A stretch of DNA of 64,000 nt from Pirellulales bacterium (GTDB taxonomy: Bacteria; Planctomycetota; Planctomycetia; Pirellulales; Lacipirellulaceae), in assembly GCA_028279215.1 (NCBI GenBank), contig JANQOF010000021.1, forward strand, positions 54,608 through 118,607, given 5' to 3'. Below, one piece after another: positions 36,435 through 46,181 of this stretch (position 1 is its first letter; each line of letters starts with the position of its first letter). Both the position numbers and the translations under genes were made by a program. The notes under the pieces were generated by a model. The model did not search any database. It had not been told where the DNA came from and saw only the letters and a program-made list of their open reading frames with translations.

Positions 36435-37760
36435 ATGCCCATCACTGCTGTCACGCCCGACTTGCCCATCACCCGCTTGGCGGTGAACGCGCCTTGGCTG
36501 GTGAAGCTGCGTTGGGTAGCGCTTGTAGGGCAGATGGTGACGATTGCGTTTGTGGTGTACCAGCTTGAGATCCCGCTGGCGATTCCACCGCTCGTTGGGG
36601 CACTGACGGTGACCGGTGTGACGAACCTTGCGCTCGATTGGTGGGTGCGGCGGGCGGTCCGGCGGCCCGACACGAAGAGTCGCCACGCGTCGATGGTGAT
36701 TGCCGGCGTGATGTTGCTCGACCTAGTGGTGCTCACCGCCATGTTGTATGTCACCGGCGGGCCGACGAATCCGTTCGTGGTGTTTTACTTCGTCAACTTG
36801 GCGTTGGCGGCGGTGTTGCTTGAACCTCCCCTGGCGTGGGTGCTTGAGGTGGCTGCGGCGGTTGGCATGGGAATCTTGTTCTGGCAGCACTGGCAGGTGC
36901 CCGTGCTGAGCGACCCCGCGCGACTCACCGCCATGGCGGCGGCAGACGAACTGCCGCTGGCCGCGATTGGCGACTTTGTGGCATTGGTTGCTGCCTCGGG
37001 CGTAATCGTCGCGTTCATGACACGGCTAACCAGTGAACTAAGAGCCAGCGAGCAAGCGCGACGCAAGGCCGAAGAGCATCGGGCGCGGAGCGAGAAGCTC
37101 GAAGCGCTTGGCACGTTGGCCGCGGGCGCGGCGCACGAGTTGGCAACGCCGCTCTCGACCATTGCGGTGGTGGCGACCGAGGTCGATCGCGAGCTGGCGG
37201 GGCGCGATCTGCCCGACGGCATTGCTGCCGACTTGGCATTGGTGCGTAGCGAGTTGGAACGATGCCGGGTGATACTCGATCGGATGAGCATCGACTCGGG
37301 ACAACTGATTGCCGAAGCGCCGACGGAAATTACGGTGCAAGCGCTGGTCGACAAGATTACCAGCGGCACACGGGCGCCTGAGCAGGTGGAGTTCGATTCG
37401 GAAGCGGGGGCAGCGGAGCTGAAACTCGCCGTACCGCCAGTGGCATTGGCGCAGGCACTGCGAGGCTTGGTGCAGAATGGGTTGGATGCGAACGCAGGTG
37501 GCACGGTGACCGTTGCCGCCAAGCCCTCAGGCGACGGCGCCGTCCGGCTGTCGATCGTCGACCGCGGCCCTGGCATGAGATCCGAAGTGCTTGCGCGGGC
37601 GGGCGAGCCGTTCTTCACCACCAAGCAACCGGGCCAAGGAATGGGTCTCGGTTTGTTCCTGGCAAGAAGCGTCGTCGAACGTCTAGGTGGGACGCTGCAG
37701 ATCGATTCGCGCCTTGGTGTGGGAACGCAAGCGGTGGTCGAGCTGCCAAGCAGCAGCTAG
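36435..37760 (+). CDS. regB: RegB/PrrB-like redox sensor histidine kinase
   Basis: The 441-residue inner-membrane kinase has six N-terminal hydrophobic segments (about residues 20-195), a dimerisation helix with the phospho-accepting His234 in TLAAGAAHELATPLSTIAVVATE, and a HATPase with NGLDAN, DRGPGMRSE and GMGLGLFLARSVV. A GGPTNPF motif at 108-114 in the membrane domain matches the conserved GGxxNPF of RegB proteins, where it is linked to ubiquinone sensing. It precedes a RegA-like regulator by 43 bases and then the whole quinol-oxidising respiratory operon, so quinone-pool redox control is a reasonable inference. The start MPITAVTPDLPITRLAVN follows an upstream Met that adds only poorly conserved residues. 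Confidence 0.9.
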   Translation: MPITAVTPDLPITRLAVNAPWLVKLRWVALVGQMVTIAFVVYQLEIPLAIPPLVGALTVTGVTNLALDWWVRRAVRRPDTKSRHASMVIAGVMLLDLVVLTAMLYVTGGPTNPFVVFYFVNLALAAVLLEPPLAWVLEVAAAVGMGILFWQHWQVPVLSDPARLTAMAAADELPLAAIGDFVALVAASGVIVAFMTRLTSELRASEQARRKAEEHRARSEKLEALGTLAAGAAHELATPLSTIAVVATEVDRELAGRDLPDGIAADLALVRSELERCRVILDRMSIDSGQLIAEAPTEITVQALVDKITSGTRAPEQVEFDSEAGAAELKLAVPPVALAQALRGLVQNGLDANAGGTVTVAAKPSGDGAVRLSIVDRGPGMRSEVLARAGEPFFTTKQPGQGMGLGLFLARSVVERLGGTLQIDSRLGVGTQAVVELPSSS

Positions 37761-37803
37761 AGTAAAAAGAGATCGCAAAGGCAACTATCCTCTTCCATTG
37801 GTG

Positions 37804-38331
37804 ATGGAACTGCTTCTACTGGTCGACGACGACGAAATGCTCCGCGAACGGATGGGGCGAGCGCTGAAGGCGCGCGACTTCGATGTGGTGGAGGCGGGCA
37901 GTTACGATGAAGCGTTGGAACACATCGAAAGCGTTCGACCCGATCGAGCGGTTCTCGATCTGAGGATGCCGGGCGGCTCGGGCATCTCGTTGCTGAAGAC
38001 GCTACAACTTCGGTCGCCGGCTACGCGAGTTGTAATGCTTACCGGCTATGGCAGTATCGCCAACGCGGTCGACGCGATGCGCGAGGGTGCGGTGGGGTAC
38101 GTCACCAAGCCGGCGGACGCCGATCAGGTGCTGGCCGCGTTCGACGCCACACCAGCGCTGCATGCCGATACGACCACCGACGAGTTTCATCCGCCGTCTC
38201 TCGCCGAAGCCGAATGGAATCACATTCAACAGGTGCTCGCCGACTGCGACGGCAACCTGAGCCGCGCCGCGAACCTTCTGGGGATACCACGGCGCACGCT
38301 GCAACGAAAATTGAAAAAACTCGCGCCGTGA
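37804..38331 (+). CDS. regA: RegA/PrrA-like response regulator
   Basis: This 175-residue regulator has a receiver domain with Asp8-Asp10, phosphorylation site Asp52 (VLDLRMPGGSG), TGYGSIANAVDAMREGA and Lys102 (YVTKPAD). After a linker it ends with a Fis-type helix-turn-helix, DGNLSRAANLLGIPRRTLQRKL. The TGYGSIA and RRTLQRKL elements are hallmarks of RegA. Length is close to the known family (about 180). It follows regB, which suggests a two-gene unit, and lies 260 bases before actA, the probable regulated operon. Start could also be the GTG one codon upstream (37801). Confidence 0.92.
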   Translation: MELLLLVDDDEMLRERMGRALKARDFDVVEAGSYDEALEHIESVRPDRAVLDLRMPGGSGISLLKTLQLRSPATRVVMLTGYGSIANAVDAMREGAVGYVTKPADADQVLAAFDATPALHADTTTDEFHPPSLAEAEWNHIQQVLADCDGNLSRAANLLGIPRRTLQRKLKKLAP

Positions 38332-38592
38332 TCAAGGATCTAGTTGGCGCAATCCTTGGCGCCCCCCCCAAACGGGTGTGACTATTTACCACGACGACAG
38401 CGGACGCCGGGCGCGGTTATCTTACTAGGCTCAGCGACGTGCAAAATCGCACAGCCCCCCGGTTGGCCAAACAGCCTCCATACGGTTAACTGTGTGCAGT
38501 TTTCATATGTTGTGGGCCATGGCGCGGGCGGCGAACGCTAGCCGAGCCGAAGCGGCGGCCCGCAAAGATTATTCCATCTCCGGATCGGATCT

Positions 38593-39303
38593 GTGGATCG
38601 CTTTTACTTCCCGTCGTGGGTTAATCGTCTGGTCATTCTGCTGGGCCTCGGAGCCGGCGCATTGGTGGTGTACGGCGGGCTGGTCTACGCCTACGGCACG
38701 CTACCATCGACGCTGAACATTGGCTACTCGCCCGAACAACCGGTGCCGTTCAGCCACGCGCTGCACGCCGGGCAATTGAAGATGGACTGTCGGTACTGCC
38801 ACAGCACGGTGGAGAAAGCCGGCCACGCCGCGGTGCCAGCCACGAGCACCTGCATCAACTGCCATAGTGGTGCCGATGCAAACGGCCAAACTCAGTACAC
38901 GGCTGTCCATCCGGTAAGCCCGAAGCTGCTTCCAGTGCGCGAGAGCTACCGGACCGGCGAGCCGGTGCATTGGCAGCGCGTGCACGATCTGGCCGACTAC
39001 GTCTACTTCAATCACGCCGCCCATGTGAACCGCGGGGTGAGTTGTGTGGAGTGCCATGGTCGGGTCGATCGCATGGAGCAAGTTTGGCAAGACAAATCGC
39101 TCTCAATGAGCTTCTGCCTGGACTGCCATCGGAACCCCGTGCCGCGCATGCGTCCGAAGTCGGAGATTACCAACCTCGCCTGGATTGGTCCTGACCTGAA
39201 CGATCCAGAAGCAATGAAGCAGCACGCGGAGAAGATGCAGCAGGAGTACGGTCTGCCTGAAGACTTCACGGCCAGCACAAATTGCTCGACTTGCCATCGG
39301 TAG
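38593..39303 (+). CDS. actA: Alternative complex III subunit ActA, pentaheme cytochrome c
   Basis: ActA is the periplasmic multiheme subunit that passes electrons from the quinol site to cytochrome c or the oxidase. The 236-residue product has a single N-terminal membrane anchor (about residues 12-34) and five heme c motifs CxxCH at 66-70, 87-91, 151-155, 175-179 and 231-235. The usual length and pattern of ActA (five c-type hemes) are kept. Translation starts at GTG. The product should be processed by the c-type cytochrome maturation system. It is first of the plus-strand act/cox series. Confidence 0.95.
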   Translation: MDRFYFPSWVNRLVILLGLGAGALVVYGGLVYAYGTLPSTLNIGYSPEQPVPFSHALHAGQLKMDCRYCHSTVEKAGHAAVPATSTCINCHSGADANGQTQYTAVHPVSPKLLPVRESYRTGEPVHWQRVHDLADYVYFNHAAHVNRGVSCVECHGRVDRMEQVWQDKSLSMSFCLDCHRNPVPRMRPKSEITNLAWIGPDLNDPEAMKQHAEKMQQEYGLPEDFTASTNCSTCHR

Positions 39304-39326
39304 CGAAACGAACCCGCGATTACGAC

Positions 39327-42300
39327 ATGCAGACTCAAATCCCCAAGTACTGGCGCAGCCTCGAAGAGCTTGAGAACTCGGCTGAGTTTCAGGAGTTTGT
39401 GCACCGCGAGTTTCCCGTGGCCGCTTCGGAGTATCCCGCAGGCGTGTCGCGGCGGCGCTGGATGCAGTTGATGGGCGCGTCGTTTGCGCTGGCGAGCGTG
39501 GGCGGTTGCCGCTGGAAGACCGAAGAGATTCGCCCGCTGGTACATCGCCCCGAAGGCTACATCCCCGGCGCTAGCCAGAAGTACGCTACGACCATCGAGT
39601 TAGCCGGCGCACCGCGGCACCTGTTGGTCACTTGCTACGATGGTCGTCCCATCAAGGTCGAAGGTAACCCCGAGCATCCTGGCAGCTTGGGAGCGACCGA
39701 CGGCTTCTCACAAGCCACGACGCTTTCGCTGTACGACCCCGATCGCTCGAGCACCGTCCGGCAACGATTGGCGTCGAGTTCGTCGGCCAAGAATTGGGAA
39801 GACCTCAACACGTACGTAGAGGAACTGCGCACAAAGCTCCGCGGTAAGCAGGGCGCTGGGTTGGCGGTTCTGGTGGAGCCAAGTGCGTCGCTAAGTCTGG
39901 CCGACACTGTGAAGAAGCTGACCGATGCGCTCCCCAAAGCCAAGCTGTACGAGTACGCGCCGCTCAGCCGCGAAAATGAACTCGCTGGTGCCGAGCAGGC
40001 GTTCGGTTCGCCACTTCGTACACACTACAAGCTGGCCGAAACGAAGGTGATCGCCGGGTTCGACTCCGACCTGTTGTGCGGACACCCCAACGCCACCCGC
40101 TACGCCCGTGACTGGGCCGCCACGCGGGAACTCGATGGCGACGATCCCGCACACGCCACGATGGGTCGCACCTACGCGGTCGAAAGTCAGTTCAGCATCC
40201 TCGGCGCGGCGGCCGATCACCGAGCGGCCATCAAAAGCAGCGACATCGGTTGGGCGCTGGCCCAGGTGCGCGACCAGGTGAAGCAACGGTTGGATGGCAA
40301 CACGCCCGACCAACCGGCTGTGTTTGCCGAGCGAAAAGCTGTGGTTGAGAAAGTCGATGCGGCGCATGGTCACGCCGAAAAAGTGCGTATCTTCGATGAT
40401 GAATTTCCGCTGGTAACCGCCGATCAGGTCCTTTGGGCGCTAGCGGACGATCTTGCATCGCATCCAGGCGAAAGCGTGGTGGCGGTTGGTCCGCGGCAAC
40501 CGGCCGAGGTGCACGCCCTAGCCTACGAACTCAACTCGCTGCTGGGCAACCTTGGCAAGACGGTTGTATTTACCGACGAACCCGAACGGCAATCCAAGCC
40601 GGGCTCCATTACCGACCTATCGGCGGCCATTGATGCCAGCGAAGTCGATGCTCTGGTAATCATCGGTGGCAATCCGGTCTTCGACGCGCCAGCCGATTTG
40701 AACCTTGGAGAAAAGATCGCCGGTCTCGGCGAGACGATTCGCCTCGGCTACCACGAAGACGAAACGTCGGTCGCTTGCCAGTGGCATGTGCCAATGTGTC
40801 ACCCATTCGAAACGTGGGGCGACGTGGTGAGCTACGAGGGCATCCCGAGCGTTGCCCAACCGCTGATCGAACCGCTCTACGAGTCGCTCTCGCCGCTGCA
40901 AATGATTGGCCAACTCGCCGGCATGGCGACTGGACAGCCGCAGGTTTTGGTGCGCGAGGCGCTGGCTGGCGTGGTGGCGTCGGGACTTACCGACGAAGCA
41001 TGGAAGAAACTGCTGTTCGATGGGTTTGTCGACAGCAGCGTGCTCACCGTGGCCAATCCATCGCTTAAGGGCCCCACCGACGGAACTTTTACCAAGACGA
41101 GCAAGAAAAACGTCGAGGTCGTGTTCACGCCATCAACGAGCGTGTACGACGGACGTTTTGCCAACAACGGCTGGCTACAGGAAACACCCAACTTCATCAC
41201 CAAGGTCACTTGGGACAACGTGGCGATCGTCAGCCCCAAGACGGCCGAGACGCTGCGTGTCGAGCAAGACCAGGTGATGAAGGTGGCGATTGGCGACGAG
41301 TCGGTGGAACTGCCGGTGTATGTCTTGCCGGGACAGGCCAACGGTTCGATTGGCGTTCAGCTCGGCTATGGCCGTACGGCCGCCGGATCGGTGGGCGGGC
41401 TGGGCATCCCGCGTTTCCGTCGCTGGTGGGACCCAATCTGGGGCGAAGCGGAAGTCATCAAAGTTGGTAGCGACATCTATCCGCTGCGTCGCACCACGGC
41501 CATGGATGTCGCCACCGACGTCAAAGCCACGCCGACCAACAAGACGTACAAGTTGGCCACCACGCAAGATCACTTCGCAATCGATCTGGCAGGTCTGCAA
41601 CTAACCAAGAAGCGAATTCACGAACTCGTTCGCGACACCACGCTCGAGGGCTATCAGGAAGAACCCGATTTCGCCCAGCACGTGGTGCACATCCCCGATA
41701 CCGAGCCGATCTTCCCCGATCGCACTTGGCGCGATAAACCCAATGCTTGGGGGATGTCCGTCGATTTGAACAAGTGCATCGGCTGCAATGCTTGTTTGCT
41801 CGCTTGTCAAAGCGAAAACAACGTGCCGGTGGTTGGCAAGCAACAAGTATTGGAAGGACGAGAGATGCACTGGATTCGCATCGATCGCTACTTCCACGGC
41901 AGGATCGACGACTTCAAAGACGAAGATCCGGCAAGCCCGCAGGTGGCGACACAGATGGTTACCTGCCAGCAGTGTGAGAGCGCGCCGTGCGAGCAAGTCT
42001 GCCCCGTAGCCGCTACGGTGCACTCCGAAGAAGGGTTGAACGACATGACGTACAACCGCTGCGTGGGTACGCGGTACTGTGCGAATAACTGTCCCTACAA
42101 GGTGCGCAGGTTCAACTACTTCCATATGACGGGCTACATGGAGCAGCCAGAAAACAAGCTGATCCAACTCGCCAATAATCCCGAAGTCACCGTTCGCAGC
42201 CGCGGCGTGATGGAAAAGTGCACTTTCTGTACACAGCGAATATCCGCCGCCCGGGTGAACGAGAAAGTCACCGGCGAGCCAATTGCCGATGGCGACATTT

Positions 42301-42650
42301 TTACCGCTTGCCAGCAAGCTTGCCCGACCAGCGCGATTGAGTTCGGCAACCTGAACGACAAAGAAAGCAAGGTGAGCAAGGCCCACGCAAACCCGCGCGC
42401 TTATGGCATGTTGGAGGAGCTCGACGTGCGGCCACGGAACAAATACTTGGCTCGGGTGACCAATCCACATCCAAGCCTCGCCGGACCTGTGATGCACGAA
42501 CCCCACCACGGTCATGAAGAGCATGAAGGTGATGGACATGGCAAAAATGGCCATGAAAATGAGGGCGAAGAAAAGCACGAGAAGGGCGACGATAAGCGCG
42601 AGGAGCACGTCGCCGGCCACGATCCATGGTCGTTGCCCATCATCGGATAG
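39327..42650 (+). CDS. actB: Alternative complex III subunit ActB, molybdopterin-fold plus iron-sulfur
   Basis: The 1107-residue ActB combines a molybdopterin-oxidoreductase-like domain (about residues 60-780; in ActB this domain carries no molybdenum) and a C-terminal ferredoxin-like domain. Four cluster-binding cysteine groups are visible: CIGCNACLLACQSENN, CQQCESAPCEQVCPVAA, CVGTRYCANNCPYKVRR and CTFCTQRI...CQQACPTSAI. A twin-arginine-type signal (SRRRWMQLMGASFALASVGGC) lies after residue 45. The C-terminus ends in a His/Glu/Lys-rich tail of about 50 residues (HEPHHGHEEHEGDGHG...). Start is the ATG MQTQIPKYWRSLEEL at 39327; an earlier in-frame ATG overlaps the actA end. Twenty-three bases separate it from actA. 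Confidence 0.96.
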   Translation: MQTQIPKYWRSLEELENSAEFQEFVHREFPVAASEYPAGVSRRRWMQLMGASFALASVGGCRWKTEEIRPLVHRPEGYIPGASQKYATTIELAGAPRHLLVTCYDGRPIKVEGNPEHPGSLGATDGFSQATTLSLYDPDRSSTVRQRLASSSSAKNWEDLNTYVEELRTKLRGKQGAGLAVLVEPSASLSLADTVKKLTDALPKAKLYEYAPLSRENELAGAEQAFGSPLRTHYKLAETKVIAGFDSDLLCGHPNATRYARDWAATRELDGDDPAHATMGRTYAVESQFSILGAAADHRAAIKSSDIGWALAQVRDQVKQRLDGNTPDQPAVFAERKAVVEKVDAAHGHAEKVRIFDDEFPLVTADQVLWALADDLASHPGESVVAVGPRQPAEVHALAYELNSLLGNLGKTVVFTDEPERQSKPGSITDLSAAIDASEVDALVIIGGNPVFDAPADLNLGEKIAGLGETIRLGYHEDETSVACQWHVPMCHPFETWGDVVSYEGIPSVAQPLIEPLYESLSPLQMIGQLAGMATGQPQVLVREALAGVVASGLTDEAWKKLLFDGFVDSSVLTVANPSLKGPTDGTFTKTSKKNVEVVFTPSTSVYDGRFANNGWLQETPNFITKVTWDNVAIVSPKTAETLRVEQDQVMKVAIGDESVELPVYVLPGQANGSIGVQLGYGRTAAGSVGGLGIPRFRRWWDPIWGEAEVIKVGSDIYPLRRTTAMDVATDVKATPTNKTYKLATTQDHFAIDLAGLQLTKKRIHELVRDTTLEGYQEEPDFAQHVVHIPDTEPIFPDRTWRDKPNAWGMSVDLNKCIGCNACLLACQSENNVPVVGKQQVLEGREMHWIRIDRYFHGRIDDFKDEDPASPQVATQMVTCQQCESAPCEQVCPVAATVHSEEGLNDMTYNRCVGTRYCANNCPYKVRRFNYFHMTGYMEQPENKLIQLANNPEVTVRSRGVMEKCTFCTQRISAARVNEKVTGEPIADGDIFTACQQACPTSAIEFGNLNDKESKVSKAHANPRAYGMLEELDVRPRNKYLARVTNPHPSLAGPVMHEPHHGHEEHEGDGHGKNGHENEGEEKHEKGDDKREEHVAGHDPWSLPIIG

Positions 42651-42722
42651 CGGCGTCGCAGTTCCACAACACGCGATTGATCCAACTCAACAAACCAGCA
42701 ACCATCAACCAAACAGTCACTA

Positions 42723-44168
42723 ATGGCATCGGCTGATTTAGTAGTGAACGGTGGTCCGGTACCTGCCGCCAACCAAGTCGATCCGCGGTGGGTGAATCCG
42801 CCGCTGGTCGAGAAGGGGCAGACCTACGAGTCGATCTCCGACACGATCTGCAGCATCAACGAGACCGAAATCGCCGACACGCCCGCCGCTTGGTGGCTAA
42901 GCTTCGGCATTGCGGCAATGCTCGCTGGGTTACTCGGCGCATTGATCATGTACTTGATCTTCACCGGCGTCGGCGTGTGGGGAAATACCAGCCCGATCTT
43001 CTGGGCGTTTCCGATCGTCAACTTTGTGTTCTGGGTTGGTATTGGACACGCCGGTACGCTGATTTCCGCCATTCTGTTTATCTTCCGCCAGAATTGGCGA
43101 ACCAGTATCAACCGCTTCAGCGAAGCGATGACGATCTTCGCGGTCGTTTGCGCGGCGACATTCCCAGGTATTCACATTGGACGCGTGTGGTTCGCGTACT
43201 TCCTGTTCCCGATCCCAACGACCCATCTCTACATGTGGCCCAACTTCCGCAGTCCGTTGTTGTGGGACGTGTTTGCGGTGGGCACTTATGGTGCAGTGTC
43301 TCTTGTATTCTGGTACATGGGTATGATTCCCGATCTGGCCACGCTTCGCGATCGCGCTCAAGGGAAGATTCGGCAGATGGCCTACGGGCTTGGCGCACTG
43401 GGATGGACGGGTAGTGCCAGTCAGTGGCGAGTTTACGAGAAGGCCTATACGCTATTGGCTGCGCTCGCCGCGCCGTTGGTGCTTTCGGTGCACACGATCG
43501 TCAGTTTCGACTTCGCCGTGAGCCAGCTGCCTGGCTGGCATACCACGATCTTCCCGCCTTACTTTGTCGCCGGGGCTGTGTTTAGCGGTTTTGCAATGGT
43601 CATCACGCTCATTGTGCCATGTCGCAAGTGGTACCACTTGGAACACGTGGTGACCGAACAGCATTTGGAGAATATCTGCAAGATTCTGCTGGCTACCGGC
43701 ACAATGGTCGGGTTGGCGTACACCACTGAGTTCTTCATCGCCTGGTACGGGGCCGTGCCCGGCGAGCAAGACGCGTTCTGGAATCGGATGTTTGGTTTGA
43801 AGGCGTGGGCCTACTGGATCATGTTCACCTGTAACGCCTTCGTCCCGCAGCTATTTTGGTTCAAGAAGTTCCGCACGACGCCAATACTGATGTTCATTAT
43901 TTCGATCTTCGTGAACATCGGTATGTGGTTTGAACGTTTCGTGATTGTGGTTACCACACTCGAACGGCCGGCGCTGCCGAGCAGTTGGCGCGAGTTTGCC
44001 CCAACGTGGGTCGACTACGGAATGCTCATCGGTAGCTTTGGCTTATTCTTCACGCTGTTCGCGCTATTCCTGCGGTTCCTGCCGATTGTGGCCATGGCCG
44101 AGGTCAAAGGCGTGATGGCACACGAACAGTCTCACCACCCGGACCTAATTGAGGGCGACTACCACTAG
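42723..44168 (+). CDS. actC: Alternative complex III subunit ActC, NrfD-like quinol protein
   Basis: ActC is an NrfD/PsrC-type integral membrane subunit that binds menaquinol and passes electrons to the iron-sulfur domain of ActB. The 481-residue product has about ten hydrophobic helices and the conserved [33 protein letters not shown] stretch, and [18 protein letters not shown]. Start ATG at 42723 follows an A/C-rich gap after actB (72 bases). Ends with a short soluble tail. Fits the standard size for ActC. Confidence 0.95.
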   Translation: MASADLVVNGGPVPAANQVDPRWVNPPLVEKGQTYESISDTICSINETEIADTPAAWWLSFGIAAMLAGLLGALIMYLIFTGVGVWGNTSPIFWAFPIVNFVFWVGIGHAGTLISAILFIFRQNWRTSINRFSEAMTIFAVVCAATFPGIHIGRVWFAYFLFPIPTTHLYMWPNFRSPLLWDVFAVGTYGAVSLVFWYMGMIPDLATLRDRAQGKIRQMAYGLGALGWTGSASQWRVYEKAYTLLAALAAPLVLSVHTIVSFDFAVSQLPGWHTTIFPPYFVAGAVFSGFAMVITLIVPCRKWYHLEHVVTEQHLENICKILLATGTMVGLAYTTEFFIAWYGAVPGEQDAFWNRMFGLKAWAYWIMFTCNAFVPQLFWFKKFRTTPILMFIISIFVNIGMWFERFVIVVTTLERPALPSSWREFAPTWVDYGMLIGSFGLFFTLFALFLRFLPIVAMAEVKGVMAHEQSHHPDLIEGDYH

Positions 44169-44233
44169 AGCGACTGGCACGAACGCGAACGGAACTTGCA
44201 CGCCCGATCGCCACAAATTCCTAACAACTCTCC

Positions 44234-45763
44234 ATGTCCGATCACGATTCTCCAATACCCGAACCGACACCCTACGAGCCCAAAGTGATTGGCATGCTCG
44301 CGGAGTTTTCGGGTCCCGACGCATTGATCGACGCGGCGCGCGCCATTCGCGAGAAGGGCTACCGCAAGGTCGAAGCGTTTTCGCCATTCCCCATTCACGG
44401 CATCGACGATGCCTTGCAGGCATCCAAGCCCACCTTGCCATGGGTGGTTTTCGGCGCAGGGCTCAGCGGCTGCATCCTCGGCGTCCTGATGCAATGGTAC
44501 ATGAATGCGTTTGAGGAACCGATTCCGTTCAGCGGTTACGACTACCTAATCAGCGGCAAGCCATCGTGGAGCTTGCCTGCGAACATTCCCGTCACGTTCG
44601 AACTGACCATTCTGTTCAGCGCGTTCACGGCGTTCTTCGGCATGATCGCCTTCAATGCGTTGCCAAAGTTATCCAACCCGCTGTTCCGCAACGAACGGTT
44701 TCGCAAGGCAACCGACAACAAGTTCTTCCTGCTCGTCGAATCGTCAGACGCCCAATTTGCTGAGCAGACGGTGACATCGGCGTTCGAAGAGATCGGTGCC
44801 GAGCACGTCGAACCGCTGTACGATCAGCAAGACGAGCCGATGCCCAGCTACATCGTGCCGATTGGCGCAGTGCTAACGGTTGCCGCGCTTGTGCCGCTGG
44901 CCATGGTCGCCATGTCGCGTGGTGGCACCAGCCAGACGCCGCGACTATCGATCTGGTGGGACATGGACTACCAGCCCAAGTACAAGGCGCAAACACAAAT
45001 CGAGACAAGCATCTTCTCCGACGGCCGCGCCGATCGCCCGCCCGTCGCCGGGACGGTAAGTCGTTCAAGCGTTCTAACGATGGACGCACTGCACCTAGGT
45101 TATCCTCCAGAGGATGCAGAGACCTTTGAGACCGCCCTGTTTCAAGACGAACCTGGCGAATCCAGCGAACAATCGAACGGCGACGAAACAGCTTCGTCGG
45201 ACGAACAAGCCAGATCCGACGCAAACAAAGCGAAGACCGACGAGTCAAGCAGCGACGAGACGGAGGACAGAACCGATAACGAAGGCGATGAGAAGCCCGA
45301 TGGCGAAGCTGCCGAACCCGCGGCGGCGGCTCCAGCCTATGTGTTTCCGTGGGTTACGAAGTTCCCCAAAGAGATCAACGTCGACATGAAGACCATGGAG
45401 CGTGGTCGACAGCGGTACAACATTTATTGCGCGGTGTGTCACGGTCGGGCAGGCGATGGCGATGGTTTGGTCTCGCAACGGGCCACCGAACTTCAGCAAT
45501 CGACTTGGCGACCACCGACGAATCTCCACCAGGCGAATATCGTGGCCCAGCCAGTGGGCAAAATTTACGACACCATTACCAATGGCAACTTGGCCGGAAA
45601 GAACGACCGCGGCGGCATCATGCGGGGCGGCATGCCCGGGTACAAAGAGCAGATCTCGCTCGAAGACCGCTGGGCAATTGTGCTGTATGTGAAAGCCCTG
45701 CAAAAGATGCGCACCGCCAGCCCCGACGAACTCACCGAACAAGAACTCGCCAAGCTAAAGTAG
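44234..45763 (+). CDS. actDE: Fused alternative complex III subunits ActD and ActE
   Basis: In most alternative complex III operons ActD (a two-helix protein of about 170-220 residues) and ActE (a monoheme cytochrome c) are separate genes. Here one 509-residue frame contains both. Residues 1-220 match ActD: KVIGMLAEFSGPDALIDAARAIREKGYRKVEAFSPFPIHGID, then two hydrophobic segments. From about 300 to 375 runs a Ser/Asp/Glu/Lys-rich linker. The C-terminal part is a cytochrome c with CAVCH around residue 400, GRAGDGDGLVSQRA and MRGGMPGYKEQ, the axial Met region. A third membrane segment lies near residue 210. No stop or frameshift is visible in the junction, so the fusion looks native. Confidence 0.93.
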   Translation: MSDHDSPIPEPTPYEPKVIGMLAEFSGPDALIDAARAIREKGYRKVEAFSPFPIHGIDDALQASKPTLPWVVFGAGLSGCILGVLMQWYMNAFEEPIPFSGYDYLISGKPSWSLPANIPVTFELTILFSAFTAFFGMIAFNALPKLSNPLFRNERFRKATDNKFFLLVESSDAQFAEQTVTSAFEEIGAEHVEPLYDQQDEPMPSYIVPIGAVLTVAALVPLAMVAMSRGGTSQTPRLSIWWDMDYQPKYKAQTQIETSIFSDGRADRPPVAGTVSRSSVLTMDALHLGYPPEDAETFETALFQDEPGESSEQSNGDETASSDEQARSDANKAKTDESSSDETEDRTDNEGDEKPDGEAAEPAAAAPAYVFPWVTKFPKEINVDMKTMERGRQRYNIYCAVCHGRAGDGDGLVSQRATELQQSTWRPPTNLHQANIVAQPVGKIYDTITNGNLAGKNDRGGIMRGGMPGYKEQISLEDRWAIVLYVKALQKMRTASPDELTEQELAKLK

Positions 45764-45766
45764 CTT

Positions 45767-45794
45767 CGGCGCAAAGGCACGAAGACGCGCAAAG
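45767..45794 (+). repeat. Left inverted flank of GxxExxY cassette
   Basis: A 28-base repeat built of GCGCAAAGG / GCACGAAG / ACGCGCAAAG words ends directly at the ATG of the GxxExxY gene. It matches the inverted right flank (46182-46218) in 26 of 28 positions, with one 9-base gap. Confidence 0.85.
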
Positions 45795-46175
45795 ATGTCA
45801 GAAGATCAGCTTAGCAAGCAGATAATCGGCGCTGCGATCGAAGTGCATCGCGTGCTTGGCGGACCCGAACTGCTTGAATCGGTTTACGAGGAAGCACGGC
45901 TTCACGAATTACAACTGCGAGGAATCGAGACGGAGCGACAAGTTGGCATTCCAGTCGTTTACAAGGGAATTCGCTTGGCAAACCAACTGTTTGTTGACCT
46001 TATGGTGGCCGATCGCGTGATCGTAGAAGTCAAGGCAACTGAGCAGCATAACACGGTTTTTGAGGCCCAACTGTTAACCTACTTGCGACTCACCAACAAA
46101 CGACTTGGCTTAGTAATCAACTTTGGTTTCCCATTGCTCAAGCAAGGCATTCATCGCGTCGTCAACGATCTATAA
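45795..46175 (+). CDS. GxxExxY protein (PD-(D/E)xK nuclease-fold)
   Basis: The 126-residue protein belongs to the GxxExxY family. The helix GGPELLESVYEEARLHEL holds the motif, but the canonical first Gly is Glu here (ELLESVY). The nuclease-like core VDLMVADRVIVEVKA supplies Asp67 and Glu77-x-Lys79. The C-terminal helix and strand (TVFEAQLLTYLRLTNKRLGLVINFG) are typical. The gene interrupts the respiratory operon between actE and actF and is bracketed by inverted repeats built of 9-10 base words (left 45767-45794, right 46182-46218). The ATG touches the left repeat. Family members are widespread, small and without known function; cargo of a non-autonomous mobile unit is the best guess. Confidence 0.9.
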   Translation: MSEDQLSKQIIGAAIEVHRVLGGPELLESVYEEARLHELQLRGIETERQVGIPVVYKGIRLANQLFVDLMVADRVIVEVKATEQHNTVFEAQLLTYLRLTNKRLGLVINFGFPLLKQGIHRVVNDL

Positions 46176-46181
46176 CTCACC

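Noticed and set aside
36785..37624. 279-residue minus-strand frame inside regB
   Set aside because: It is antisense to the kinase core, with a Ser/Ala-rich composition typical of a shadow frame.
41601..42620. 339-residue minus-strand frame inside actB
   Set aside because: It overlaps the iron-sulfur cysteine motifs of ActB on the other strand and has no family features of its own.
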